Under the pieces are notes generated by a model. That model did no database searches, was not told the DNA's origin, and worked only from the letters and a program-made list of their open reading frames with translations. The position numbers and the translations under genes are program-made. A stretch of DNA of 64,000 nt from Amanita rubescens (taxonomy: Eukaryota > Basidiomycota > Agaricomycetes > Agaricales > Amanitaceae): contig WION01000154.1 in the NCBI GenBank assembly GCA_015039365.1, positions 1 through 64,000 of the forward strand. The letters run 5' to 3'. Shown in pieces: positions 24,271-36,360 of the stretch (its first letter is position 1; every line of letters starts with the position of its first letter).

Positions 24271-26129
24271 GGTTGGGCCCCACGTTCAAATCTGCTCTTA
24301 TGGCCAGCATCCCTCTGATTTGGGCAGAATTCGCTGACAGCACGTCAGAGCCTCGGAATGTTCCGAATACCTGTGTACTGTCACCTGTGGACCGCTGTTC
24401 CTTGATGCGCGTGAAGGTTTTTTTTTTCAGAATGGAAATAAATGTATTATGTGCCCTATCGAAATTCAGTGATTGTTTTACCCCTACAAAGGTTGTGCAG
24501 GTACTGTATGACGCCGGAAAAGTGGTACTAATGAAATGCGACAGTGTGGGAGTTCATGGGGGTTCGGGAGGGAGGTCGTCAAACGTGAAGGCAGTTGTAT
24601 TTTTCTTTAAGTGACGTTTACTGTTTTTTTATCAGCGTAGAACTGCACATGAACCCCATACTCCGTTCAAGATAACACACCTTAAAGTCATGCGCAGCGG
24701 CAAGTACGCTTCTTCCTTCGCTTCCGTCAGCTGATCTGGGAAAATCACCTGTTGAAACACTTTCAAGGACCGGCCAGCGATCTCCGTATCCAGAAGCCCG
24801 CCAAGCAGTTTGCGGACGAAACTTGAAGGCAGTGAAAATGAGTGAGGCCGCGTTGAGTCCTGTTATCAAGTCTTGATGACTTGAGGAATGCTGTGTGTTC
24901 GTGTTCCAGTGACCAAAACCGTGGGTAACTCCATTCATCGTAAGCTGGATGTACGACGGAGCAAAGTCTGTCGGGAACGAGATGTGTCAATGATAGCGGA
25001 CTTGTGGCGCCGAGGGCCATCGGGATTCGGGACCGCCGAACTTCGATCTGACCATCCCCAATGCCGAGATCTACAAGCACAAGCATACAACCGTTTCCAT
25101 CCCGAGAGGGTTTCGATGACTTACAGCAATTATGTTTGGTCACTCCAAACAATGAAGTTGCCAGCCGCAGCCCGCTTGCATCATTGACTTGGTTATCGCA
25201 CTCGGTTATCGTTCTCCCGCTACTGCCTATCATTCGCAAATCATGGGTTCCCAATCCAGGTACATCGCGCTCGCGCACAAGGATGTCTGCAAGTGCAAAC
25301 TTAAACACGTCTGTGCAGTGTTACTCCCGCATAGGACATCTGGAATGGAAAGGTGGACACCATTCTGCCTTCGAGTCGTCCTGGCGACACCCGGCCAGAG
25401 ATGCTACGCCTACCAGCGCCCGAGGGCTCCCTGTCTCAATAAACTACATTCAGAATCCGTCTCTGACGCGATGTCACCGTATCTCTTTACACGCCCGACA
25501 ATTCCCGCCAATCACCAGCTCCGCTCCACATGTTTTCAAGCTTAGGGGCGTAAATTTCAGCGAGTCGCTAGACCGTTTGAACAGGAAACAATTCTATGCC
25601 TTACCACTGATGAAATGCGGTGACATGGTTCTATAAAGAAACCTTGTTTTGTTCTCAGGTACCGAAAATGTTCAGGGATGCACTGCTTTTGACGGCGAGT
25701 GCCCTGATGCCCATGATTCTCGTCATTAGGTAGCTGAAAATGGATTGAAAGCAAAACGTACTGTCTGAAACGTTTCATGACGCACTCAAATATTCTATTT
25801 CCGACATGTTGCGTTGGCTTTTTCATCAAGTAAGGGCAGTGGTGGAGGGGATCATCGCAGGCGTAAGCTGGATGCAAGGGGACCTACGATCGGGGAGCAA
25901 GATGAGTCAATAGCGACTACTACATGTGGCGCCGAGGCGAGAATTTCGTCGTTCAAGACCGCCGAACTTCGACCGGAAAGACAACAGCTGCTCTCCCATC
26001 CTAGTAGCTCGTATTGTGCATAATGTTTCAATCCCCCGGAAACACGTTAGAATCCTTCTATATTCAAGACCTAGCTAGCTAATATTTTGATCACACACTG
26101 GGGCCCCATTCATAGGCGTCGCAGTGGCC
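24271..26129. other. Gene-poor stretch with a diverged direct repeat
   Basis: No gene could be modelled. Open minus-strand frames at 24618-24938 and 24763-25308 have no recognised domain. DNA at about 24940-25060 and 25860-25990 is related in the same orientation, sharing cgtaagctggatg, tgtggcgccgag and gaccgccgaacttcga, so two copies of an old gene piece are likely. Confidence 0.35.
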
Positions 26130-27420
26130 TCAACGTGAGCACCATGCGTATTGGCTTACTCCTCCGTTACTTCTACAATTTCCCAGCTCCGCCAGTTCAA
26201 TTGGGAGCGTCAAACTTCGATCTCGTGCACCCTGTAGATCCCAATCAGCAATATCCCAGCTGAAGTAACTATTTTCGAATTTCTCCTCTTCGTCATTCTC
26301 ATCTTCGCTCTCCGTGTCACTTCCACTGTCACTGTGAGTAATCACAGAACCGCTATGCTCCTCGGAGATGGACGTTCCGGTGGAACTCCAATCAAGAGGA
26401 CCTTCAACGTCCTTTCCCCCTTGTCGTCCGTTCAGGTCAGTAAACCGCCTCTTCAACCCCTCATAGTCCGGCATCTGATCACATTCAAGCCCGCGACTAT
26501 AATCCAGCAAGTAGCCAAATTCAGCTGGAAAGCTTTCGCCTAGTTTATCACCAGACGCTGCTGCTTTCGACTCACGAATACGTCGCATGCTATTTTCCTT
26601 GATTCGTTCTGAGAGCCGAAATTCTCCAAGGGAGGTCACCACGTAATAGGAAAAAAGGGGTGTAGGCGAGGGATTCGAGATTATCGCGTGGTCTGAGGTC
26701 TATATAATCTTCAATGAATCCACGCATCGAAGGTTAACCACCCACCAGTGCCATCGTGCGAGTTGAGACTTGCCCAATGGAGCGTTCCAACGATATGCCT
26801 TGAGTCCTTCAACGGATCATACTTGGTTGATGGACCAAACTCGATACAACGGGAAATACCAAAATCAATGAGAAAGACCCGGGATGGGTCTGTCGGCGAG
26901 GAAAGCACATTCTCGGGCTTAATATCCTGATGAACGAAACCATGTTTGTGTATATGATCCAAAGCGGAAAGCTATGGGAGATTTCAGGTAAACGAGGTTG
27001 TAGTATGAGTGCAACACACACCATCTGTAGGACTACGCGAACAACGGTCGTCACAGCCAAACGCCCAGTAGCGCAGTCCTTAACGCTCGGGCCCAAGAGC
27101 TCCATCGCTAGACATTCAAAGTGAGGCAGTTGACCATATCCAGACTCACATATGCGCCAGTGCCGAGAACTTGGGCGAGGCGGTAGGTCTGGGGTGGAGA
27201 CATGGCGGATGGGATTTCGGTGCCCCGGGCCGGACTCAGAGTCGCGGGAGAGTAAGTCATGCAAAACGTCCTGTCCCAGCAACGCTTTCACATCGCCTTG
27301 CCCATATCAAACCTCTTCCAACTCCATTAGCTGCTGCTGCAGTATCATCTCCATTGTTTCTTTCACAACCTCAGTCGCTCCAGTCACTAGCCACCGCATT
27401 CCGGAACGCGGTGCATCTCA
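26130..27420 (-). pseudogene. CK1-like protein kinase, broken
   Basis: On the minus strand a kinase C-lobe is readable: FECLAMELLGPSV, a 50-nt intron, ALDHIHKHGFVHQDIKPEN, FLIDFGIS, then after another intron LRPRDNLESLAYT and LLRGDLPW, typical of fungal CK1-like kinases. The catalytic Asp (HQD in place of HRD), the Asn and the DFG are intact. Two lesions are visible: an in-frame TGA at 27307-27309 between LEEV and YGQGDV, and a one-base frame change at about 26600-26640 between LPW and the Lys/Glu-rich continuation (RIRESKAAASGDKLG). The tail has a very acidic patch (DSGSDTESEDENDEEE). The glycine loop and N-lobe are not identifiable upstream. Sequencing error cannot be excluded for either lesion. 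Confidence 0.65.
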
Positions 27421-28721
27421 AATTACAAGTATTCGAAAAAGATTTCGAATTAAAGTCAACTGTAGCTTCTCTTTTCTCGAGAGATGCCCAGAGTACTATT
27501 GCTCAATGGGTAATCGACATACCTTTAATTAGGTATCCGTCACGTTCTGAACACAGTGATCGTACGAGTTTTCCGTTTCTCCCTTATAGCATACACCATT
27601 TAACGAATTTCAGGCTCAAATTGTTCCCCGTTAATTCAGATTGAGCGCAGGCCAACTAGTAATAGTATGGACCCTTTAATGAACCGCACCCCAAATACAC
27701 GCCCACATTAATTCACTCGCAGGCCAACAATGCACCACTCCGTCAAGGACCCACTTCCGAAAGATCAATGCAAATGGTAAGCACATCTTCCACACCCGCA
27801 TATAGAATGTTGAAACTAAATCCTCGGCAAACAGGCGAAGCCTACTTGCGGTGGCCACGGACCCGACGGAAAAGGGTTTGTGCCCAATTCGATGGTTAGA
27901 TCTATCCTTACGATACTCAAAATAAACCGTGTGTTTGAATTGAATCATTATTTGAGCTTATTTCGGCGAATATCCGATGGAACCTAGGAGGCTGTCGACT
28001 GTCGCCTGCGCTGCGGCTGAGCTTCGCTAACGTTAGTGTGTCCATCATTACCAGATTCGTCCACAAAGAAGTCTAACGTCATTCATGCAGGGTTTAATCG
28101 AACTCTTAACTCACAGGATTAGCTGAAGATGTGGCGGGTGCCGCTTGCTACAGATGCCTGTTACCTTTTCGAAAAGCCCGGGATATGAATATTTGGTAGC
28201 TAACGCCAGCTGGACTCGTCACGTCATTCTTCGTTCGTCGTTACACTCTTAGGCGCAAGGGTATCTGCAGCCAGGTTCAACGCCAATAATGCGCGCCTTT
28301 TTTGGATCTGAATTAAACGACGTGACGTTTTGACGTTGCCGTATAGGTTCAGTTCCTGTGCAAAGTTGGCTACGAGCGTCCCGAATGCTCTGTGGGTGAT
28401 TTCAACTTTGATGTTAGTGTCGATGTGCGCAATTCTGAAAGCCATCGATAAGATGTGAGAGATCGATGGCAAAGTGTGATCACAACCCGGTTTACTTCCT
28501 TTTATGGCGTAATACCAAGAACTATATTGTACAACTATCAAATACTAGTACAATCTTCTTCTTGCAATGAGTCCATGTGAGTAATAAATAAGCAATTAGA
28601 CGACATTGAGGATACGCCAATATACCTAATCGTAAAAAAAAACAAGGCAATTGAAAGCAAGACAGCGACTAGCAAAACTCGAGGCCAAAAATGCAAAAGC
28701 AAAAGAAAAGCAAACAGGCGC
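27421..28721. other. Stretch with unrecognised minus-strand frames
   Basis: Frames at 27676-27948 and 28224-28541 on the minus strand are open but carry no motif I know. The second begins near an ATG giving MAFRIAHIDTNIKVE and has a basic segment (RRLIQIQKRR). The segment 28541-28721 should hold the SKN7 3' UTR. No firm gene. Confidence 0.3.
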
Positions 28722-31700
28722 TTACTCGATAACTTCAAACCGGCTTCTCTTCCCTTCCCTTCCATCACTGGGGTCATCTAGACTCCTTTTTTCACCAATA
28801 GCGCCCAACATGGCCGCAGCGCTCATCATCCCAATCCCATCCATCATTACGTTGCTCCCACTTGACGACCCTCCACCGCTATCCGCTCCTCCTCCCATAT
28901 GAAACGTCTCAGCATTGACGATATCTTGAATGATAAGATTGTACTGTTCATCCGTCAACCCCAACCCTGCAATAGGGTTAATCCTGTCATCGTCGTTGCC
29001 ATCGTTGAACGCCTGCACGGCGGAGTCATTTTGGCTGCTGTTGGAGGAGCTTCCTTCACTATTGTTGGGAGGGAGTTCCAATGGACGGGAAACGCGGGAT
29101 AGTTGTTGGATGGCTCGGAGATGCGCTAGATGTTTCTATTATGAGGTATATATATCAGCAAAAAGCGAGAGATATGGGTGAGCGAGATGCGAACCTCCAG
29201 CATGTCGAGTAGACCTTGTTTCGTAAATGGTTTGGGCAGGATATCGTTCATACCTGTAACGAACGCGTCAGAAAGGTATAGGCAAGTCGGAAGCGATTAC
29301 TCACCAGACGAGAAATAGTTCAAAATCTCGTTCGGCTTCGAATTACTCGTCATGGAAATAATTGGCGTCATACAATCAAACTTGCGAATCAACGAGGTAG
29401 CCGAAACGCCGTCCAACTTGGGCATCACGATATCCTTTTTCGCCGTTAGCCTTTCGTTCCCCAAACCCAGAAGAAGAGGAACACATACCATTAACACCAG
29501 ATCGTACTTTTCCAAATTCATCTTATTCACCGCACTCACGCCATCCACAGCAACATCGATCGTACACCCAAACACTTGCAAAAACTTGCTGCTCAGCTTC
29601 CTCGTCACGGCATCGTCGTCAACGAGGAGCACGCGAGGGGGAACGGCCCAACCGGGTACGAACGTCGACCGTCTCACGCGGAGTTTGCGGGCAGAAGATG
29701 AAGAAGCCATCGTTGGTTCGGAGAGATGCGTGCCTTGGTTAGGCGTAGGCCGAACAACCTCGTCTTCCCCTTCCTCGTCGTTGCCACTGCTCGAACCACC
29801 ACCACTCTGCCCGGGATAGGAAAAGTTGAACGGCTGCGGTTGCTGTTCCGGATTAAAAAACATGCTACCGAGACCGCCGGCTCCGCTGTCAACGCTCCAA
29901 CTACCATTGTCCAGGATCGCCCCGCGAGGTAATAGATGTCCAACGGTGTAGACTTGGAGCCCCTCGTGCGTCATGACGGGATGAGAACCTTCGTCGTCGA
30001 CGGACAACGTTGACGAACCCCACGCGGCGTTCGATGGACCAGCAGCCGAACTCGAATCACCACCGCTTCCACTAGCGCCACCCCTCCCAAACGCAGAACC
30101 CTGAGCTCCCATCCAAGTATTATCACCACTTCCTCCCTCCATCTTCGCACTCCTCTGCTGCTGCTGCTGCAACTCTTCCAAACTAGCCAACATCTCCTGC
30201 CTCGTCATCACCTTCCCCATCACAGGTACTCCCCCATATGGGCCAGACGCACTGGACGTCCCAGCATCCGCATTCCTCCCAGCATTCTGGTTCGCACCCG
30301 AACCCGCACCCGAACCCGAACCTGAACCCGAACCACCCATCCCAAGCCCATTAAATAACCCCGCGTTTACGGCAGCCTGCCAAATCCTAGACGAAGGTCG
30401 AGCAGATAGACCCGCTTCCCTCCTCGCAGCAAGGTTGCTCCCCAAATTACTTGTCCCACCCATCGACGTAGAGGTGGAGGTAGACGTAGATGTAGACCCA
30501 GACCCGGGCCGGGGCCGTCTGACTTATCCATCCCCGAGCCAGAACCAGAACCAGAACCACTAGGGCCAGAACCAGAGCCGGAACCGGAACCAGAACCAGA
30601 GCTGGGGCCGGGACCAGAACCAGAGCTAGAGCCCGGGCCCATCTCGTCGAACGTAAAACCTATATCTTCCGCCCTCCGCGACATCTCGCTCATCTGCAAC
30701 AGCGTAGCACGGGCTACGTCTGTGCTTTCAGGGCAGCGGCGCATGATGCGCTGGGCGGCGTGGTATGGTAGGAACGGGCTATGGTCTGGTTGGGAAGAAG
30801 AGGATTCCGCGTTGAGGTTGAGAGAAGTAGAGGTGTTGGGAGGGTAAACGGGTAACGGTTGTTTGGGTTTTTGAGACTGAGAAGGTGGAGATGGTTGTTG
30901 TTGGCGCTGTTGTTGCTGTTGGCACTGTTGCTGCTGGTGCTGGTGCTGGTGTTGTAGCTCTTGTTGAGCAGAAAGCAAAGACACCAGCCCCTTTGATGCT
31001 CTTCCTACTCATAGGCAACCGGAGCGATTTTCGGACCAAAGGAGAGCAAAAAAAAAACGGAAAAATGCGTTAGCAAGTCCTTATTCATAATTTTGACAAT
31101 ACAAGCACAACAAGCAGCGAGGGCGAAATCCCCCGGTATATATAGAATGACGAAAAGTCAAAAGTCCCAACGATTAACCCTGATGGTATAATAGCCAATT
31201 GAAAAAAATAGAATAAAAAAAAAACATGAGGAAACGCGAGGATGGGCATCGGTACGTGGAGCATAAACGGTGGGCGGATCCGAGCAAGGCGCAGAGAGTA
31301 GTGTACATTAGAAAGGCGGTTGGCGTGTGCGAGAGTCGAATACAATGGTGAAGTACAGTGGAGCGAAAGCAAGTCGATGCATAGTGTGGAGGACGATGGT
31401 GTTACAGGAGCAAGAGCCTGAGGCTTGGCGTTGACACCAAATTTTGTTTGTTTTTGTTTTTGTTTTTTCGGTTGCGGCGATAAGGCGGTCATGAGTGATG
31501 AGAAAAGACTCCGCGGCCCACGATGCCAAGCGCGGAAAACGTGTTAAATCCCGAGCTCCCACCGTTCATGCCAGTGACGCCGAACCCATTTTCCCCATTA
31601 CCAACGGACGACGATGTAGCGGTCAACAATCGCCCGGTGAAACGAGCGCTCGCGTTCCCCGTGGTGGAAGGCGTCGAAGACGATGAACAGTACTCACCAC

Positions 31701-32676
31701 TCTCGCTGTTCACAAAGTAGGTGATAAGGTTCTGCATGATGCCATCCTGCTGGGCCATGCCCCGCTGGAAGGTGACCAGTTCGAGAAGGACGCTCTCGTA
31801 GTTCCGTTCCAGCGTACGGATCCGGGTGCGCATGTCCTCGCCTTCCTCTTGGAGGCGGCGGATTTCATTTTGGAGGCTCTCTACGTGGACCTGCGTTTGT
31901 ACGCAGGAGGAGGATTGGTAGGGATGGTGGTGAGATTGGTGTGGAGAGTATTGCGTAGGAGAGAGCGGGCGGGTTGTGGTTGACGAGGAAGTAGGAGTGC
32001 TCGGCTTGCGAGCGGCTGGCACTTTTCTTTTGATATTTTCAAGGGCATCTTTCCGATTAGCATGAAAATCGGGATGCCGAAAAGTCCACGTCTGATGCAT
32101 CCACTATTAGTCGATATGAAAAACTAAAGCAAGGAAAGGGGGGACGCACATGCTCGCCAAACTGGTTATCGTCCGAATTTTTCACTTTGTGAAAATCATA
32201 CTTGTTCAACTGGCGAACAAAGCTAGCGAAATTGGAGTGTTTGAACATCCGTGGCAAGATAGCTTTCGTAAATTCGTTCATGTCCTGTTTAGTATAAGAG
32301 ACGATCGCTCCTGACAGTGTCCATGTGACGTACCTTTACGACGAAACAATCGCCCTGAGGACCCCAAGAGACAACGTGCTGGAATGATTGATCTTCCAGC
32401 ATCCTAAGTATCGACGTCAGAGAGGCCACGCGGGAAGGTGGTGAGAGCGACTTACTTGAAAAGTTTCTTTACAAAGTCGCTGGTTGATGGCATTGGATCT
32501 TCAGCGGAGAGGGCTGCTTGGTGATCTTTTGAATGATGCATAGGGTCGTGCTTGAGGTCCCAATGCTGAATATGAGGATGATGGTGGTTAATGGGAGGGA
32601 GAGTGTTTGAGTCTTGAGGCTGAAGATGAAGTTGAGATGGCGGGGGAAGATTCCAGAGAGTTTGGTGATTATCCAT
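28722..32676 (-). CDS. SKN7: Skn7-type response regulator (HSF DNA-binding plus receiver)
   Basis: Exons (complement): 32456-32676, 32334-32403, 32150-32284, 31698-32091, 29489-30998, 29305-29434, 29195-29253 and 28722-29135; about 970 residues. Residues 66-165 are the HSF-type domain ([41 protein letters not shown]). A coiled coil (about 212-254) follows, then long Gln-, Ser- and Gly-rich linkers. The receiver has the acidic pocket VDDD, phospho-acceptor Asp in LVLMDIVMP, the Thr in SMTSN and Lys in LPKPF. Skn7 is the terminal regulator of a two-component phosphorelay and acts in oxidative, osmotic and cell-wall stress. All exons close in phase except 29489-30998, where the frame changes in a Gly-Ser repeat near 30500-30600. 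A 50-nt intron with a weak gttctg donor and ataag acceptor would repair it; an indel is the alternative. One intron (30999-31697) is unusually long. Confidence 0.88.
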
Positions 32677-32763
32677 GCGTTTTTATGATCCTCACAACTC
32701 GTGAACGGAGGAATGCAGATTCGGTCCACTTCCGTTCCTCATATCTTTCCTCCTCAACAAAAG

Positions 32764-32823
32764 TCTAGACTCGGTCTAGACCACTTCCTCTGCTATTACG
32801 TAACTAGTCTAGACCGTTCTAGA
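32764..32823. promoter_or_regulatory. Clustered TCTAGA palindromes upstream of SKN7
   Basis: Four copies of TCTAGA lie 88-147 bp upstream of the SKN7 start, at 32764, 32775, 32808 and 32818. They form two pairs with 11- and 10-bp spacing, about one helical turn. Three are extended to GTCTAGAC. They resemble the dyad in heat-shock elements (TTCNNGAA, commonly TTCTAGAA), so autoregulation by an HSF-type factor is possible. Confidence 0.45.
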
Positions 32824-34265
32824 CCAAACTTTGCCCTGCCCCGCGCGCATTGCCTTGCTCTGCTGGCACCGCTTGCGTACCTGTCCACCGCAGATCATAG
32901 GTCCATCTTCCATCTGCACTGCCTACAATAGAAACTAACAAGTCCAGTGCTCGATGCCGCCGGTCTATCAGGTCTAGTATCGCCCTGCCCTGCCTTGGCC
33001 CATCTTTTTTCCTCACCCGCTCCGACGCCTCAGGTACTAGTCTCATATTCGCTGCCGAATTCGAGGTACATACCCTACAAAACAATCAAAAATGATCGTA
33101 CATGTGAGGTTATGGATCGTCGACGTCCCGAACCAGACTCGGAAATACATTCGTCCAGGGTCCATAGGTAAGGGCCGTAAGGCTAGTGATTCCCATTAAA
33201 GCGATCCTTCGGCTCGCAGGTAACCGAAACTCCATGCTATCAGGGGATCAGGTGCATCTTATGATCAAGTAATTCCGCCGATCCGTTCCTCAGCCGAGGA
33301 ACGGTTAACGGATTCAACACCCTTTACCACCGTACTGACCGGCTCCCGACAATTGCCAAAGAGGTGATGTAGCTGTCACTGCTGTGCTCATTCGTTCGGA
33401 ACAGTAGCGGATGTACTCGGTACAAACCCTTTCGCCCCTATTTCTAATAACTTTGGCCTCCGCCCAGCATTTCCCAACCTGCATATTACTCCACCAGCCT
33501 AGACGTGTATTAAAGGTTGTGTTGTGGTGCTGGAAAATACTACTATGATCGTACGATGGAGGGCCAAGACAGTGGATCTTGACACCTGACAACGTTCGGC
33601 GTTAAAGCGAATGTATTTTTCCAGGTACTAAAGTGAAGCATGGAGTCTGTGGAGTAGACGTTGAACGTTGATGACCCGGCTACCCATGAGAACGCCATAC
33701 GTCCTTAAGTAGGTATCTCGGCCGAGGCTCCATTTTGCGCAGCGTTGATCACACAGCATCAATGTTTAAATAATGCTTCGTGCTCAGCCACCCTCATTTA
33801 CGGTTGGAGCGGCTATCGTGATGATTCGGGAAAACTAAAAACTGCGCGTGTTGGAGATGATATTACGTCCAGGTAGCCTTTTGATCCTTGCGCAGATGAG
33901 GATCTTTTCGACTCTTTCATTTCATGATAGAGAAAAATAGGAATGAACCTGCATCCTCAAGGCCTCAGGGAGTAGGACCATGGTTTGAGAATCCATCCTC
34001 ATGAGTCTCAACTCTCTCGGGTAGCGTCGGGACGTTGGATGTAGACGTTGCTTCTCTATCGCGGTTCTTGATTTGCGGACGTGTCGAGTTTTTTCCAAAC
34101 ACAGAAGGCACAACACCAGCCGAGCGTTTGTAGTAATGCGATCTGCTCACTGTAGCGGCTTTATTGTAGCATGATCACATATATTTTGGCGAGTTCGGGA
34201 CCCTAACAAGGGACGGGACCCAAACCACGTGCGAAAAACTGCTCTCGAGCATGCTGCACGCTGCG
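32824..34265. other. Intergenic region
   Basis: No gene is supportable. The minus-strand frame 33314-33592 and the frames at 33922-34150 show no recognisable domain. Confidence 0.35.
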
Positions 34266-34405
34266 CAGTACAGGAAATATTGATGCGTGTTAGCCCTGGA
34301 GGGAGCAAAAAAACGACACTCGGCAGGTTTTCAAGCGATCGTTTCGAGCATAGCAATTCCCATCTGTGGTCATTACCGTTGGGCCAGAGGCTCTTGCATC
34401 TATAA
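34266..34405 (-). mobile_element. SINE-like tRNA-derived repeat, copy 1
   Basis: Reading on the minus strand: a D-arm-like segment (cccaacggtaatg), the family block gctcgaaacgatcgcttgaaa, no intact B box, then the shared end gtcgtttttttgctcc. Related to the copies at 34.5, 34.8, 35.05, 38.1 and 50.5-51.65 kb. Confidence 0.55.
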
Positions 34406-34499
34406 GATTGGGCTCGGGACGCATCGCAGATGTGATATTGCTCCTTAGACAACAGGTTCAGAATCTGCGCATGTAATGGCAGCGAATGTATCGAGTACC

Positions 34500-34660
34500 C
34501 GAGTGCATAAAAAAATGATGCCCGCAAGTTTCGAACCTGCTTTACGAGCAATCAGTTCTAGCGATCGTTTCTAGCAACTGTTTCAAGCGATCGACGTAAC
34601 AATTTGGTTACAGCCCCTTCAATGTGTCGCCAAACTGCGTCATAAAAAGCGGGTCCATTG
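34500..34660 (-). mobile_element. SINE-like tRNA-derived repeat, copy 2
   Basis: The best minus-strand copy. It has gggctgtaaccaaattg (A-box region), cgcttgaaacagttgctag, a B box caggttcgaaactt and a T7 run (catcatttttttatgc). The A-to-B spacing is longer than in a tRNA because the gaaacgatcgct unit is repeated. Confidence 0.65.
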
Positions 34661-34769
34661 TCAGGAGGTATAACAGGATGTCGTAGTATGTGGGGTGCGG
34701 CTTTGACGCAGGTCGTGCTCCTTTGACACTGAGCACGTGGTAGGCGCATCTAGATTCCTGAATGCAAAG

Positions 34770-34885
34770 AGCAAAAAAGTTGAGATTAACAGGTCTCGAA
34801 CCTGGGCTTAGACGAGGAACAGAGGTCGTTTCAGACGATCGTTTCGAGCGATTGTAGCCGTAACCATTTGGCGTAAAAATGCGTC
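34770..34885 (-). mobile_element. SINE-like tRNA-derived repeat, copy 3
   Basis: Minus strand: ccaaatggttacggctac (A-box/D-arm region), cgctcgaaacgatcgtctg, B box caggttcgagacct, then ctcaacttttttgctctttg. The same order of blocks as copy 2. Confidence 0.62.
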
Positions 34886-35004
34886 CATTATTAGAGTTCA
34901 ACTTCTATGCGCGTGTCTGAGCATTTAGAGATGCATCGTTCGGTAGGCCGCACTTTGACACTCACGATGGAGTGGATCCCCCCTCAGCAGATGTGGAGCA
35001 GTTG

Positions 35005-35112
35005 ATGATCCCAAGCACAAAGGGCCCGAAAAAGTGGTGCCAGTAGGTTTCAAACCAACGTATTCTACCTGTGATTGTAACCCCTTGTTTGCATCGTATC
35101 CACATCCGCATC
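35005..35112 (-). mobile_element. SINE-like tRNA-derived repeat, copy 4
   Basis: Minus strand: aggggttacaatcacagg, a B-box-like ttggtttgaaacct, then ccactttttcgggccctttg. More diverged than copies 2 and 3, but the T-run and the following block match copy 5. Confidence 0.5.
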
Positions 35113-36109
35113 TAACGTCAGTATTCAATCACCAACAGCCCTAATAAAGCGCACTCTTTATGAACCAGGCGGAACAAACTGCATCCTGATTGCGATAGAT
35201 TAGATATAGTCGAGCTTTATCGTCTTGTTTGAAACTAGGAGCGTTGCGTACTCGTATCGGGTGTTTGAAGTTGGAATTGCTTGAGCTCGTTTCTGTACAA
35301 GTCTGGCCCGAATCGACGAGGATGGGTAAGCAGACGTGATGATTGATATGGGAAAGGGCGAGCTTTCGGTGGTTGCGACATTTGTTCAGGTTGTCCCTCC
35401 TCTAATCATACCAAACGTCGGACATACATGGCCGTTGGTTGATGATGAATAACTTGTTGATATGCCATGAATCAATGCGCGTGCTTCGCATAATTCAAAG
35501 TTGTGGTCAAGGATTTCGGTATTTGCCTGCGGATGTGATATGAGTTGGCCTAGTCTCCGCGGTCCCAGTATGTCGGATTGAACTCTAAAGCTGACACATG
35601 TGGAGCGGCCAGCTTGAAACGCGGTCCGTGTTCAGGTCCACAGAGTATCCCTACATCAGAATAGAATTACTATGTGATGGGACTTAGGCCTAGACCTGGC
35701 GAGAACTCGTCTGACACTCACATACCTCTTCTTCCCATCGATGTGAGTAATACGGCGATCAGGAAGATGTCATTCTGAGCCCTTTATATCCATAATGGAC
35801 AGCGAGTGCTTCCGAAGAAGGTACCGAGACTTGAGAGCTTGAGGAACTGTTGTCGGGGAGAAGAGTCTAACAGTTAACTCTACACAGTCAATCCGACTCG
35901 GATCAGCGGGTGAACTCAGCGCGTCACGCGTCACGCGCCTGACAACTCGCTCTTTCTGCTCAAGACCTCCAATAGATTGCAACTTGCCATGTGTCAGCTA
36001 CGCGGATGCGCAAACTGGGAAAGGGTATTATCATGTCGGAAAACTTGAGGATCATCGTTGCACCACTGTTCATTAATCATTTGTCAGATTTGACTTGCGA
36101 GGGTGGTTG
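35113..36109. other. Intergenic region
   Basis: No gene is supportable. The minus-strand frame 35770-35982 shows no domain. Direct ggatcagcgggtgaactcag near 35890 resembles no element I can name. Confidence 0.3.
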
Positions 36110-36360
36110 CCCACACGTTCTGTGCTTAAACGATTTCAAGTCGCTCTACCCCTTCTGGGACTGTTAACAGGGGAAAATTTACGCCATGATGAACACAACT
36201 AATCTACGGTTTATTTTTTTACTTCTCTCGTCGGCTGATATTTCCCTGCACTGGCCCCGAAGCATCCCACTGCCGTCCGTACGCGAGATTTGCTAAAGCC
36301 ACCACCGCGAAGGATTCACAGTGGGCACGTAATTTTCGTGGGCTATCAAATGTCCAGAGA
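36110..36360 (+). repeat. Diverged direct repeat, left copy
   Basis: About 250 bp related to 37490-37765 in the same orientation. Shared blocks include ctgtgcttaaac, tttcaagtcgctcta, cactggccccgaagcatcc (ctcg in the other copy) and gggctatcaaatgt. The copies are about 1.4 kb apart. They could be old LTRs or a partial tandem duplication of the gene-like unit between them. Confidence 0.55.

Noticed and set aside
29726..29932. Plus-strand frames opposite the SKN7 low-complexity exon
   Set aside because: Antisense shadows of a Ser/Gly-rich coding region.
31495..31720. Plus-strand frames opposite SKN7 exon 4 and intron
   Set aside because: They mirror the minus-strand coding sequence and have no features of their own.
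34500..35112. Genuine tRNA genes, because of the B box ggttcgaaa
   Set aside because: No acceptor stem or proper anticodon arm can be folded, the A-B distance varies, and the copies share non-tRNA sequence; a SINE-like repeat fits better.
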